The notes: generated by a model from the sequence alone, not told the origin. 64,000 bases of DNA from Actinophytocola glycyrrhizae (GCF_042653545.1 NZ_JBHSIS010000017.1:62001-126000), one strand, 5' to 3'. Counted from the first letter of the stretch, positions 50,857 to 59,782 are shown. Numbers and translations: made by a program.

Positions 50857-53253
50857 TCAGTCGTACAGCCGCACCGCTCCGGTGTGGATGGCCGCCAGCA
50901 GCGTGCGGGCCTGGATGTTGACGTAGTGGCCGTGCCTGAGCAGCGAGCCGAGCTGGCTCGGCGTCACCCACAGGTAGCCCTCCGGCGGCCGCAACGGCGC
51001 CTGCGACTCGTCGGCCTCGACGATGAGGTAGCGGTTCTCCGCGTTGAGCAGGCGGCCTCCCTCCTCGGACTGCACGGAGGTGTAGCGAACGCGCTCCGGC
51101 GCCGCGTCCAGCACCAGGTCGAGGAACCGCGAGCGGGGCGACCCGTCGAGCTCGTGGTACTGCGGGGTGAGCTGCACCGTCGGCCCCATCTCGACGCCGT
51201 TGCGGAACCCGCCCTCGGCTCGTGCGTGCACCAGCAGGTGCGGCACGCCCGCGATTTGGCGCAGCACGAACGCGATGAGCCCGAGGCGGATGGGCTCGAT
51301 CAGCGGCTGGCTCCACCGGGCGACCTCCCGGCGGTCGGCGCGCACCGAGACCGCGACCACCTGGAAGTACCAGTCCCGCGCGTGCCTGATCGCCCACTCG
51401 TCGCTCGACCAGTCGGTGACGTCGGCCAGGGGGATGTGCCGGGCGGCCACGTCGTACCGGGACCGCTCCGCGGTGAACCAGGAGAGCACCTCGGCGTCGG
51501 AGTGCAGCGCACCGGGCTCGGCAACGCTCGCGGGAGCGCAGGCGAGGACCGTGCGGGTGTCCATGTTGACGACGTTGTCCTGCCACAGCAGGTCGCCGAC
51601 CTGACCGAGGGTCAGCCAGCAGAAGTCCGCGCGCGGCGGGACCTCCTCGTCGACCTCGATGATCATGTTCCGGTTCACCTTGCGGGAGAACCAGGAGCCG
51701 TGCTCGGACTGCAGCACGTCCGCGATCACCTTGCCGCGCCCCGGGTCGAGGAAGTACTCGAGGTAGGGCACCGAGGCACCGTTGTGCACACCGGTGTAGT
51801 TGCTGTGGGTGGCCTGCACGGTGGGCGAGAGCTGCAGCGGTTCCGGGTTGCCGGGCTCCATCTTCGCCTGCAGCAGGCAGTGCAGGACGCCGTCGAACTC
51901 CTTGACGAGGATGCCGAGGATGCCCACCTCCGGCTGCACGATGATCGGCTGCTGCCAGTGCCGGTAGGAGCGCGGCGAGCCGCCGTCCACGGTGACGTCC
52001 AGCCCCTCGATGGTGAAGAACTTCCCGCTGCGGTGCGCGAGGTTGCCGGTTTCGGGGTGCGTGGACCAGCCGTCCAGCTCGGTGATCGGGATCCGCTCCA
52101 CCTGGTATCGGTGGGCCCGGGCGCGACCGCCCAGCCAGGCGGTGACCTCGGCGGTGTCGTGCAGGTGGCGCCCGTGCTTCGCGGCGGCGGAGTCGGCGAG
52201 CCTGCCGGGCAGCGACAGGTCCTCGCGGGGCTCCAGCCGGATCGGAGCCGTGCCGCGGTCGCCGGCGGGCACGATCCAGGCGAACCTGCCGACCACGAAG
52301 TCACGCAGCGAGGTAGCCCTGACCGACGCGCCGTCGAACACGATCGAGTCGGTGAGCGTGGCCGCGTGGATCACGCAGTCCCTGCCGACGGCGGTGTTCG
52401 GCCCGACCTTGCTTCCCTCCACGACGGTGTCGGCACCGACGATCGCCGGCCCGACGATCCGGGACCGGACCACCCGCGCCCCGGCCGCCACCACGACCGG
52501 GCCCACCAGCTCCGTCTCGTCGTCGACGTCACCGGCGATGTCGCGGTGCAGCTCGCCGAGCATCTGGCGGTTGCACTCGAGCAGCGCGTCGGGGGACTCG
52601 ACGGCACGCCAGAAGCCGTAGTACTCCTGCGAACCGATCTCGACGCCCCTGCCGTGCAACCAGCGGACCACGTCGATGACGCCGGGCTCGGTGGCACCGG
52701 AGGTGGCGGCGGAGACGGCCGCGGCGGCAGCGTGGATCTCGGCGGTGAAGAAGTACGCGCCGATGACGGCCAGGTTGGAGCCGCCGGAGTCCGCCGGGTG
52801 GTCCCGCAGGTCGAGCACGACGCCGTTCTCCCCGACCTCGGCCACGACGAACGCGCTCGGGTCCGGCACCTTGTGCACGAGCAGTTGTGCCACCGGGCGG
52901 GTGGACCTGAACTCCGCGGCCGCCGCACCGAGCCCGTCGGCGAGCAGGTTCCCGCCGGAGTACAGCAGGAAGTCGTCACCGTCGAGAAAGTCCCGGGCCG
53001 CGGCGAGGGCCGGCAGGGTCCCGGGGGCGCCATGGTGGGGAATCACGCGGACGTCGCCGCCGACCGCACCGACGGTCTGCGGCTCGCGGTCGTCGATGAC
53101 GAGCCCGATGTCGGTCACACCGATGTTCCGGATGGTCTCCAGGACGTACTCGAGCAGCGGCTTGTTGGCGATCCGCACGAGGTGGGCCGGCGTGGACCGA
53201 TCGACCGGGCTTCGCCAGCTGTCCCAGCCGCCCGGCAGCACAAGAGCCTTCAT
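50857..53253 (-). CDS. Fusion: degenerate thymidylyltransferase domain + NDP-hexose 2,3-dehydratase
   Basis: A 798-residue protein. Residues 1 to ~330 align with StrD/RmlA-type glucose-1-phosphate thymidylyltransferases including the left-handed beta-helix tail, but every key motif is altered. GGxGTRLRP reads GGWDSWRSP, KQL reads AHL, the metal-binding LGDN reads YSGGN, EKP reads DHP, and WKDTG reads WRAVE. Residues ~345 to 798 form a complete EvaA/TylX3-type 2,3-dehydratase with its two internal repeats (WQQPIIVQPEVG, WSQPLIEPIRLG). The second part removes water from dTDP-4-keto-6-deoxyglucose to start 2-deoxygenation. The first part is probably non-catalytic, a scaffold or allosteric sugar-nucleotide sensor. 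The frame is continuous, so the fusion is real unless there is an assembly error. Confidence 0.9.
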   Translation of the reverse strand: MKALVLPGGWDSWRSPVDRSTPAHLVRIANKPLLEYVLETIRNIGVTDIGLVIDDREPQTVGAVGGDVRVIPHHGAPGTLPALAAARDFLDGDDFLLYSGGNLLADGLGAAAAEFRSTRPVAQLLVHKVPDPSAFVVAEVGENGVVLDLRDHPADSGGSNLAVIGAYFFTAEIHAAAAAVSAATSGATEPGVIDVVRWLHGRGVEIGSQEYYGFWRAVESPDALLECNRQMLGELHRDIAGDVDDETELVGPVVVAAGARVVRSRIVGPAIVGADTVVEGSKVGPNTAVGRDCVIHAATLTDSIVFDGASVRATSLRDFVVGRFAWIVPAGDRGTAPIRLEPREDLSLPGRLADSAAAKHGRHLHDTAEVTAWLGGRARAHRYQVERIPITELDGWSTHPETGNLAHRSGKFFTIEGLDVTVDGGSPRSYRHWQQPIIVQPEVGILGILVKEFDGVLHCLLQAKMEPGNPEPLQLSPTVQATHSNYTGVHNGASVPYLEYFLDPGRGKVIADVLQSEHGSWFSRKVNRNMIIEVDEEVPPRADFCWLTLGQVGDLLWQDNVVNMDTRTVLACAPASVAEPGALHSDAEVLSWFTAERSRYDVAARHIPLADVTDWSSDEWAIRHARDWYFQVVAVSVRADRREVARWSQPLIEPIRLGLIAFVLRQIAGVPHLLVHARAEGGFRNGVEMGPTVQLTPQYHELDGSPRSRFLDLVLDAAPERVRYTSVQSEEGGRLLNAENRYLIVEADESQAPLRPPEGYLWVTPSQLGSLLRHGHYVNIQARTLLAAIHTGAVRLYD

Positions 53254-53447
53254 GAGCCCGTCCTCAGTGACCGTAACGGAGCTGGACTTCCTGCAACACA
53301 CAGTGACCTGACCGGTGGTCGGCGGCATCTCCCGAGTTGCTTTCCCGCCATGGCAACGACTTCGTGCGAAGGCGCAACTCCGGAGATGCCCGGGGGACCG
53401 CCAGGAAGAAGGGTGGTAGCCGTCCGCCCGAGGTGAGGAGCCATTCC

Positions 53448-54422
53448 ATGACCGAGCCCGAACGTCCCCTCGTCGCCGTGCTCGGTGCGTCCGGCTTCAT
53501 CGGCTCGGTCGTGACCGCGGCGCTCGCCGAGCGGCCCATCCGGTTGCGCGCGGTCGGCCGCACCCGCAGCGTCGTGCCTGCCGGCGGGGCGGCCGACATC
53601 GAGATCCGGACCGCCGATCTGACCGTCCGCGGGGAACTCGAGGACGCGGTGGCCGGCGCCGACGCGATCGTCCACCTGGTGGCCCGCACCACCGGTTGGC
53701 GCGAGCCCGGGGCCACGGCGGCGGGCGAGCGGGTGAACGTCGGGGTGCTTCGCGACCTGCTCGACGTGCTGGCAAACCGCCGGGACACCAGCGGGCCCGC
53801 TCCGGTCGTCGTGTACTCCGGCTCGACGTCCCAGGTCGGGGTGCCACCGCGGACCCGGCTGGACGGCACGGAGGCCGACCGGCCGGAGATCCCGTTCGAC
53901 CGGCAGAAACTCGCCGCCGAACGGCTGCTGCTGGCGGCCGGCGCGGCGGGCGTCGTCCGGGGGGTGTCGCTGCGCCTGCCGACCGCGTTCGGGCACAGCC
54001 CCGTCACCGGCGCGCTCGACTCCGGGGTGCTCACCTTCATGGCGCGCCGCGCGCTCGCAGGCGAACCGATCACGATGTGGCATGACGGGACGGTGCTGCG
54101 GGACCTCCTGTACGTGCGCGACGCCGCGAGCGCGATCGTCGCCGCGCTGGACCACGCCGACGCGCTCGCAGGCAGGCACTGGCTGGTCGGCACCGGTGTC
54201 GGCGCACCGCTTGGCGATGTGTTCCGCACGATCGCCGAGCTCGCCGCCGAGCGGACCGGGACCGAGCCGGTGCCGGTCGTGTCGGTCGAGCCGCCCGGCG
54301 TGGTGTCGGAGACCGATCTGCGCAGCGTGGTGATCGACGCAGGCGCGTTCCGCGCGCGCACGGGCTGGCGCCCGACGGCCGACCTGCGCGAGGCGTTGCG
54401 GGCCACTGTCGCGGCCGCCTGA
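53448..54422 (+). CDS. NDP-deoxysugar 4-ketoreductase-like SDR (EvaE/TylCIV type)
   Basis: A 324-residue extended SDR. The Rossmann motif VLGASGFIGS is at 11-20, VYSGSTSQVG at 123-132, and RGVSLRLPTAFG is characteristic of dTDP-4-keto-sugar reductases. The active-site block normally read as Y-x3-K is FDRQK here, so the catalytic Tyr appears to be Phe150 with Lys154 kept; this needs an alignment to confirm. It should reduce the C4 ketone of the aminosugar as the last step. A GGTGAGGAG site precedes the ATG. It is divergent from the dehydratase fusion gene. Confidence 0.85.
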   Translation: MTEPERPLVAVLGASGFIGSVVTAALAERPIRLRAVGRTRSVVPAGGAADIEIRTADLTVRGELEDAVAGADAIVHLVARTTGWREPGATAAGERVNVGVLRDLLDVLANRRDTSGPAPVVVYSGSTSQVGVPPRTRLDGTEADRPEIPFDRQKLAAERLLLAAGAAGVVRGVSLRLPTAFGHSPVTGALDSGVLTFMARRALAGEPITMWHDGTVLRDLLYVRDAASAIVAALDHADALAGRHWLVGTGVGAPLGDVFRTIAELAAERTGTEPVPVVSVEPPGVVSETDLRSVVIDAGAFRARTGWRPTADLREALRATVAAA

Positions 54423-54776
54423 CCGTGCTCGCCGGGCCGAGGCCGGCAACGGCTACCCGACAATTCTTCGGTCGGAAATAGGGATTGTATTTTGGCTGCC
54501 ATCTCCTGGTGTGCCGTGACCGGTCACGTGTCGGCATTGTTGAGGTCGGTGTTTGGCACGATGGGAGGAAGAAAAACAATTCGAAATCGATAGGGTTGGA
54601 ACGTGGGATTCAGCGCCGACTCCGAGGACGTGCCCGCGGGCCGGGTCGGCTGAGCTGATGATCTCCGGCGGCCGGATCCGGGACAACTCGACGGTCGCCG
54701 GGTACACCCCGCTGCTCCAGTACGAACGCGCGACGGGGTGAGCCGGACCGCCGTGTGTCGCGTGTGGAGAGGCAAG
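54423..54776. promoter_or_regulatory. Intergenic region ahead of the second glycosyltransferase
   Basis: About 350 nt, relatively A/T-rich between 54460 and 54600, so likely to hold the promoter of the glycosyltransferase gene. No hairpin or clear -35/-10 pair could be assigned with confidence, and I see no gene. Confidence 0.4.
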
Positions 54777-55940
54777 ATGCGGATACTGTTCACGACCGTT
54801 CCCCTGCCGGGGCACTTCTTCCCGCTGGTGCCGCTCGCGTGGGCGTGCCGGGCGATGGGCCACGACGTGCTGGTCGCCACCTCGGAGGACTTCGTGCCCG
54901 AGGTGCTGCGGTCCGGGCTCGCCGCGACGGCCACCGGAGCGGTCGCGAGTTTCGCCGGTCTCACCGCGGGTGGCGACCCGGACGGGCTCGCCGGGCGGCG
55001 GCACGTGAACGGCCGGGTGTTCGCGCGTATCGCGGCCGACAACCTTCCCGGCGCACTGTCTGTTGTGGACTGCTGGCGGCCGGACCTCGTGGTCAGCGAG
55101 CGCGCCGAGGTGGCGGGGCCGATCGCCGCGGCCACCTTCTCCCTGCCCACCGCCGAGCTGCACTGGGGTGTGGCGCCGCTGGTGGAGTATCGCGCGGCGG
55201 CGGCCGAACTGCTCGCCCCCGACCTTGCCGCGCTCGGCCTGTCCGCGCTGCCCACACCGGCGCTCGCGCTCAACCCGTGGCCGTCGAGCCTGCGCCTGCC
55301 CTACGCGGCGGGCCATCGGCGCATGCGCAACGTGCCCTACGACGGTGACTCCCGGGTGCCGGGGTGGGCGTTGCGCTCCCGCGAGGTGAAGCGGGTGTGC
55401 CTGACGCTGGGCACCGTGCTGCCCCGGCTCGGCGAGGACGGCGCCTACGAGACCGTGATCCCGATCGTCGAACTCCTCGCCACGCTGGACGTCGAGATGG
55501 TGATCGCCGTCGACGAGAAGATCGCGGTGAAGTGGCCCGCACTGCCGCCCGCGGTCCTGCAGGCGGGCAGGCTCCCGCTGTCGCAGGTGCTGCCCGCCTG
55601 TGACCTGGCGATCCACCACGGTGGCCAGGGCACCGCGCTGACCGCGATCGGTGCCGGCAAGCCACAACTGGTGCTGCCGATGCTGGACGACCAGTTCGAC
55701 AACGCCGACGCCGTGGCCTCCTCCGGCGCCGGGCTGTGCCTGCGCCCGGAGGAGATGACCCCGAGCGGGGTGGCCGAGCACTGTCTCGAACTGCTCCACA
55801 ACCCCCGGTTCGCCCAGGCCGCCACGGACCTCGCGGCCGAGATGGCGGCCCAGCCCCCACTGGTCGACCTGGTCGGTGAGCTGGCCGCCGTCGCAGATGG
55901 CGGAGCTGTCCGCGCGACCCAGGAGGGGGAGAGCACCTGA
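54777..55940 (+). CDS. Glycosyltransferase, GT1 family (second copy)
   Basis: A 387-residue GT-B enzyme. It begins MRILFTTVPLPGHFFPLVPL and has the donor motif LPACDLAIHHGGQGTALTAIGAGKPQLVLP near the C-terminus. It is about 60 residues shorter than the glycosyltransferase at 41061 and only distantly related to it. With two glycosyltransferases, the product may carry two sugars, or each enzyme may serve a separate product. GGAGAGG precedes the ATG. It is near the nitrosugar operon and is a candidate for attaching that sugar. Confidence 0.9.
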   Translation: MRILFTTVPLPGHFFPLVPLAWACRAMGHDVLVATSEDFVPEVLRSGLAATATGAVASFAGLTAGGDPDGLAGRRHVNGRVFARIAADNLPGALSVVDCWRPDLVVSERAEVAGPIAAATFSLPTAELHWGVAPLVEYRAAAAELLAPDLAALGLSALPTPALALNPWPSSLRLPYAAGHRRMRNVPYDGDSRVPGWALRSREVKRVCLTLGTVLPRLGEDGAYETVIPIVELLATLDVEMVIAVDEKIAVKWPALPPAVLQAGRLPLSQVLPACDLAIHHGGQGTALTAIGAGKPQLVLPMLDDQFDNADAVASSGAGLCLRPEEMTPSGVAEHCLELLHNPRFAQAATDLAAEMAAQPPLVDLVGELAAVADGGAVRATQEGEST

Positions 55941-56064
55941 GCGGCACCTACGCCACCGGGACGACCGCGGCCGCACCGTCCCGCGGCCTGTCAAGAACGT
56001 GGTGCTGTGGGTGCTCCATGCACTGATGGCGACCCCGGCCAGGCTCGCCCGCCCGGCGGCCGGG

Positions 56065-56484
56065 TCACTCTGCCTTCCTGCGCACGTCGTCGAGGATGAA
56101 CAGCTGCCCGGTCGTCTCGGTGTCCTCTTCGGACACGTGGTCGAGCGCGATCCGCCGCGCCACCCAGTCCACGACGCTCGTCACCTGGGGAAGGTCGGGG
56201 TCGTCGGTGCCGCCGAGCGGCTCGAACCGGATGTCGGCGAGCTTCGCCACGACCACCTCGGCAGGCACGCCGTACTGCAGGGCGAGCGACAGCACGATCG
56301 AGAACGCGTCCATCAGACCGTGCGTCGTCGAGCCTTCCTTGCCCCACTTGGCGAACACCTCGGCAGGTCTGCCGTCGGCGAACCGGTTGGCGGTCATGGA
56401 CACGGCCGCACCGCCGATCACGACGGTGTGGGTGACACCGGAACGGCGCCGGGGGAGGGGCTCCCGGGAGGACGTGTGGTTCAT
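56065..56484 (-). CDS. Stand-alone TSCPD-domain protein
   Basis: A 139-residue protein consisting mainly of the TSCPD domain found at the C-terminus of B12-dependent class II ribonucleotide reductases (VVIGGAAVSMTANRFADGRPAEVF, KEGSTTHGLMDAFSIVLSLALQYGVP, IRFEPLGGTDDPDL). The Cys residues of the original TSCPD motif are not present. In reductases this part follows the catalytic barrel; here the barrel is missing and the protein is complete on its own. Its function is unknown. It could bind a nucleotide or nucleotide sugar, or act as a regulatory fragment. It converges with the glycosyltransferase gene. Confidence 0.75.
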   Translation of the reverse strand: MNHTSSREPLPRRRSGVTHTVVIGGAAVSMTANRFADGRPAEVFAKWGKEGSTTHGLMDAFSIVLSLALQYGVPAEVVVAKLADIRFEPLGGTDDPDLPQVTSVVDWVARRIALDHVSEEDTETTGQLFILDDVRRKAE

Positions 56485-57027
56485 GCCGCTACCTCCGATG
56501 TACTACTGGCCCTTGGGAACCGTAGGCCCCGCGGGTACCCGCAGCCATCTCCGAGGCTGCCGCCCCGACAGCCGCACATGGACCCAACATCCTGCCGCCC
56601 GGTCCGGGACAGGAACATCTCCGTGAGTGCGTAGGACTCTTGCGATCCTGGACCGAACAAAACCATGCCCGCACAGCACCCGCCGTGCGCCCCCGGCGTC
56701 GTGAATGGCGCATCGACGGCACAACGAGTGCCGTGAATGGGCCGTTCAGGGCGCTGAGCGCCCTGAACGCGCCTTTCAGGGCATTGCCACATGCCCCTCC
56801 GCCACCCCCGAGACCTGCCCGTCCGGCGAGGACAAAGACCCACCAGCAGGACCCTGCCGAAGCCTCACGGAGACCGAAGCCCCACGAGCGAGAAAGGTGG
56901 CCGCACGCCGGGAGATGCGCCGGAGGGCGTGCCAAGGGACTCTCGATGAAGAACAGCCGCGGACGCAGGCGCCGCCTCGCGCGACAGGTGTTCGTGCTTG
57001 TCAGAAATCCCTTGCTTGGAGGACATC
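56485..57027. other. Intergenic region with dispersed repeats
   Basis: About 540 nt without a supported gene. It holds a palindrome-family copy (56711-56786) followed directly by the 44-nt repeat (56792-56835), the same two kinds of repeat that lie together near 15.7-16.4 kb. The downstream flavoenzyme promoter is probably between 56850 and 57015. Confidence 0.5.
56711..56835. repeat. Composite repeat: palindrome plus 44-nt direct-repeat unit
   Basis: GCCGTGAATGGGCCGTTCAGG, GAGCGCCCTGAACGCG and GCCTTTCAGGGC form the palindromic part. It is followed by the exact 44-nt unit also present twice at 16.2-16.35 kb. Finding both units together at two sites 40 kb apart suggests they travel as one element. 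Confidence 0.65.
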
Positions 57028-58206
57028 TTGGCCACCACGATCCCATCGCGCGAGGACATCGTGCGCAAGGCGACGGAGCTGACCCCGCTCCTGCGCAAGC
57101 ACGCGTCCTGGGCCGAGGAGAACCGCAGGCTGCACGACGAGTCGATCGAGGCGCTCGCGGACGCCGGTGTGTTCAGACTGCGGCGGCCCAAGCACTTCGG
57201 CGGGTACGAGGCGGACACCCGCACGCTCGCCGAGGTCGGTGCCGCGCTCGGCCAGGGCTGCGGCTCCACCTCGTGGGTCGCGTCGGTGTACTGGATCCCG
57301 ACCTGGATGGCGTGCCAGTTCCCGGACGAGGTGCAGGCGGAGGTGTTCGCGACCCCGGACACCCGGATCTGCGGGACGCTGAGCCCGTCCGCGATGGCGA
57401 CGCCCGTCGACGGCGGCATCGTCGTGAACGGCAGGTGGGGTTTCATCAGCGGCGCCCACCACGCGGACTGGCAGGAGGTCATCTCGATCCTCGTGCCGCC
57501 GGACGGTGAGCCGTACCCGGTGATGGCGCTGGTGCCGATGTCGGACCTGTTGATCGTGGACGACTGGGACACCTCCGGCCTGCGCGGCACCGGCAGCGTC
57601 AGCACGGTGGCGAAGGACCTGTTCATCCCGCAGGAGCGCGTGCTGCCGCTGCCGGTCGTGCTCGGCGGCCAGACCGCGTCCAAGCGCAACGCGAACACCC
57701 CGATCTACCGTGCGCCACTGCTCCCGGTCGCCGCCGCGTCCTCTGTCGGCACGATCGTCGGCATGGCGAAGGGCGCCATGGACGCCTTCCTGAAGCGGCT
57801 GCCCGATCGCAAGATCACCTACACGGACTACGGCAGCCAGCGCGAGGCGCCGATCACCCATTTCCAGGTGGCCGAGGCGACGCTGAAGACCGACGAGGCC
57901 GAGTTCCACGCCACGCGGCTGGCGACCCTGGTGGACGCCAAGTGCGAAGAGGGCACGGAGTGGAAGCTGGCGGAGCGCGCGCGGACGCGGGCCGACCTCG
58001 GCGTGGTGGTCCGGCTGGCCAAGGAGGCCATCGACCTGCTCGCCACGGGCAGCGGTGGATCCTCGATCTACAGCGGAATCCCCATGCAGCGGATCAACCG
58101 CGACATCCAGGCCGTGCACCAGCACGCGCTCATGCACCCCAACACCAACCTGGAGCTCTACGGCCGGGTGCTCTGCGGCCTCGAGCCCAACACGCTCTAC
58201 ATCTAG
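57028..58206 (+). CDS. Acyl-CoA dehydrogenase-fold flavin monooxygenase (HsaA-like)
   Basis: A 392-residue flavoenzyme. ADAGVFRLRRPKHFGGYEAD, GCGSTSWVASVYWIP, and the C-terminal GSGGSSIYSGIPMQRINRDIQAVHQHAL are typical of group D two-component hydroxylases. The TTG start is chosen because GGAGG lies 5 nt upstream; another TTG 30 nt upstream is in frame. The reductase partner is not in the window. It lies 32 nt before the SgcJ-like gene and is probably co-transcribed. It may hydroxylate an aromatic part of the product. Confidence 0.85.
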   Translation: MATTIPSREDIVRKATELTPLLRKHASWAEENRRLHDESIEALADAGVFRLRRPKHFGGYEADTRTLAEVGAALGQGCGSTSWVASVYWIPTWMACQFPDEVQAEVFATPDTRICGTLSPSAMATPVDGGIVVNGRWGFISGAHHADWQEVISILVPPDGEPYPVMALVPMSDLLIVDDWDTSGLRGTGSVSTVAKDLFIPQERVLPLPVVLGGQTASKRNANTPIYRAPLLPVAAASSVGTIVGMAKGAMDAFLKRLPDRKITYTDYGSQREAPITHFQVAEATLKTDEAEFHATRLATLVDAKCEEGTEWKLAERARTRADLGVVVRLAKEAIDLLATGSGGSSIYSGIPMQRINRDIQAVHQHALMHPNTNLELYGRVLCGLEPNTLYI

Positions 58207-58238
58207 TCCCGGTCAGCCGACATGAGGAGGAAGCCAGG

Positions 58239-58667
58239 ATGACCACCGATGCGGGCAAGGCCGCGGTCGCCGCTCTGACCCAGAAACTCCTGGCCGCGTG
58301 GGCCTACAACGATGCCGACGCGTTCGCGGACCTGTTCGTCGAGGACGGCACCATGATCCTGGCCGGGGTGTTCTGCTCCGGTCGCGACGAGATCCGCGAG
58401 CACGTGGCCAAGGAGTTCGAGGGCCGCTGGAAGGGCACCCAGGTGACGGGCACGCCGATCAGCATCCGCTCCCTCGGCCCGGACGTGACGCTCCTGCTGA
58501 GCAACGGCGGCATCCTGGAGGCCGGGGAGACCGAGGTCTCCGAGGACAGCGCGATCCGCGCTTCCTGGCTGGCGGTCCGCCGCGACGGGGAGTGGCGGCT
58601 CGCCGCGTACCAGAACTCCCCGCGCCACGACGCGAGCGCCACCGGTTCCGCCGCCCGCGCGGCCTGA
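58239..58667 (+). CDS. SgcJ/EcaC-family NTF2-like protein
   Basis: A 142-residue cone-shaped NTF2/SnoaL-fold protein of the SgcJ/EcaC group, frequent in enediyne and other antibiotic clusters. AAWAYNDADAFADLFVEDGT near the N-terminus and LAAYQNSPRH at the end are the family marks. Members may isomerise, hydrate or bind pathway intermediates; the group has no single proven reaction. A GAGGAGG site precedes the ATG. A broken paralogue lies at 44944. Confidence 0.85.
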   Translation: MTTDAGKAAVAALTQKLLAAWAYNDADAFADLFVEDGTMILAGVFCSGRDEIREHVAKEFEGRWKGTQVTGTPISIRSLGPDVTLLLSNGGILEAGETEVSEDSAIRASWLAVRRDGEWRLAAYQNSPRHDASATGSAARAA

Positions 58668-58684
58668 CCGACGAGCGTCCACCT

Positions 58685-58717
58685 GGGCCGTTGCCCGTCC
58701 CCGACGGGCGACGGCCC
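58685..58717 (+). terminator. Hairpin between the SgcJ-like and SDR genes
   Basis: GGGCCGT-t-GCCCGTC pairs with GACGGGC-g-ACGGCCC across a 3-nt loop, with one T-G opposition. It lies 18 nt after the SgcJ-like stop and ahead of a gene in the same direction, so it may be a terminator or an attenuator. Confidence 0.6.
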
Positions 58718-58738
58718 TTGTCGCACCGGAGGCATTCG

Positions 58739-59782
58739 ATGTTGGTGAGCGTCACCGGCGGCACCGGGCTCGTCGGTTCGCACACGGTCGCCGCGCTCGT
58801 GGCCGACGGGCACCGGGTGCGGCTGCTCGCCCGCGACGAGTCCACGGTGGACCGTGCGCTGTCGCCGCTCGGGGTCGGTGCGGGCGCCGTCGACGTGGTC
58901 ACCGGCGACGTGCTCGACGAGTTGTGCGTCGCGCGGTTCGTGCACGGCGCGGACGCGGTGCTGCACGCGGCGTCGGTCTACTCGTTCGACAGCAGACGGC
59001 ACCGGGAGATGGGTGCGGTCAACGTGGCGGGTACGGCGGCCGTCCTGGACGCGGCGCGCCGGGCGGGTGCCGGCCGGGTCGTGTACGTGTCGAGCTTCGG
59101 CGCGCTGCTGCCCGCCCGTGGCCGGGTGCTCGGCCCCCGGTCACCGGTCGGCCGCCCTCGGGAGCGCTATCTGGCGACCAAGGCCGCCGCGGAGACCGTC
59201 GCCCGCGAACACCAGGCGGCTGGCGCGCCGGTATCGATCACCTATCCGCCCGCCCTGCTCGGCCCGCACGACCCCAAGATGGGGGACCAGACCACCCGGC
59301 TGCTCAACACGCTGCGCGGCCGCATGCCGATCTGGCCGCTCGGCGGGCTCCCGGTCGGGGACGTGCGCGACACGGCCGCGCTGCACGCCGCCCTGCTCGC
59401 CGCCCCGGGGAACGGCTGGGAACGCGTGTTCGGCCCCGGCCACCACCTGACCACCCGCGCGTACGTGCGGACGTTGCGCGAGGTCACCTGCCGTGCCCTG
59501 CCCACGGTCTACCTGCCTGCCCGCGCCATGTTGCCGGTCGGCGTGCTCGCCGGCCTGCTGCAGCGGGTGTGGCCGTGGCACATCCCGGCCGAGTACGGCG
59601 CGATCTACACCTGTGCCTGTGCGGCGCGGGTCGACGCCGGCGCGGACACCGGCGGGGTGACCGCGCGGCCGGTGGCCGAGACGTTCACCGACACCGTGCG
59701 CTGGCTGCACCGCGAGGGCCACCTGTCCGCGCGGGCGGCCGGTGCCGCCGGTGTGCGTGTGCATGCGGGTGAACCTCGCTGA
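58739..59782 (+). CDS. Extended SDR, NAD-dependent epimerase/dehydratase family
   Basis: A 347-residue extended SDR. SVTGGTGLVGSHT at the N-terminus binds NAD(P), VYVSSFGALLP supplies the Ser, and RYLATKAAAE gives the Tyr-x3-Lys. The C-terminal half (VLAGLLQRVWPW) is like 3-beta-HSD/dihydroflavonol-reductase-like enzymes rather than sugar epimerases. It should reduce or oxidise a small-molecule carbonyl or hydroxyl. GGAGG precedes the ATG. Substrate not known. Confidence 0.85.
   Translation: MLVSVTGGTGLVGSHTVAALVADGHRVRLLARDESTVDRALSPLGVGAGAVDVVTGDVLDELCVARFVHGADAVLHAASVYSFDSRRHREMGAVNVAGTAAVLDAARRAGAGRVVYVSSFGALLPARGRVLGPRSPVGRPRERYLATKAAAETVAREHQAAGAPVSITYPPALLGPHDPKMGDQTTRLLNTLRGRMPIWPLGGLPVGDVRDTAALHAALLAAPGNGWERVFGPGHHLTTRAYVRTLREVTCRALPTVYLPARAMLPVGVLAGLLQRVWPWHIPAEYGAIYTCACAARVDAGADTGGVTARPVAETFTDTVRWLHREGHLSARAAGAAGVRVHAGEPR

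Noticed and set aside
56640..57509. Plus-strand frame covering the repeat region and the start of the flavoenzyme
   Set aside because: It runs through repeat DNA and is out of frame with the real flavoenzyme; no domain.
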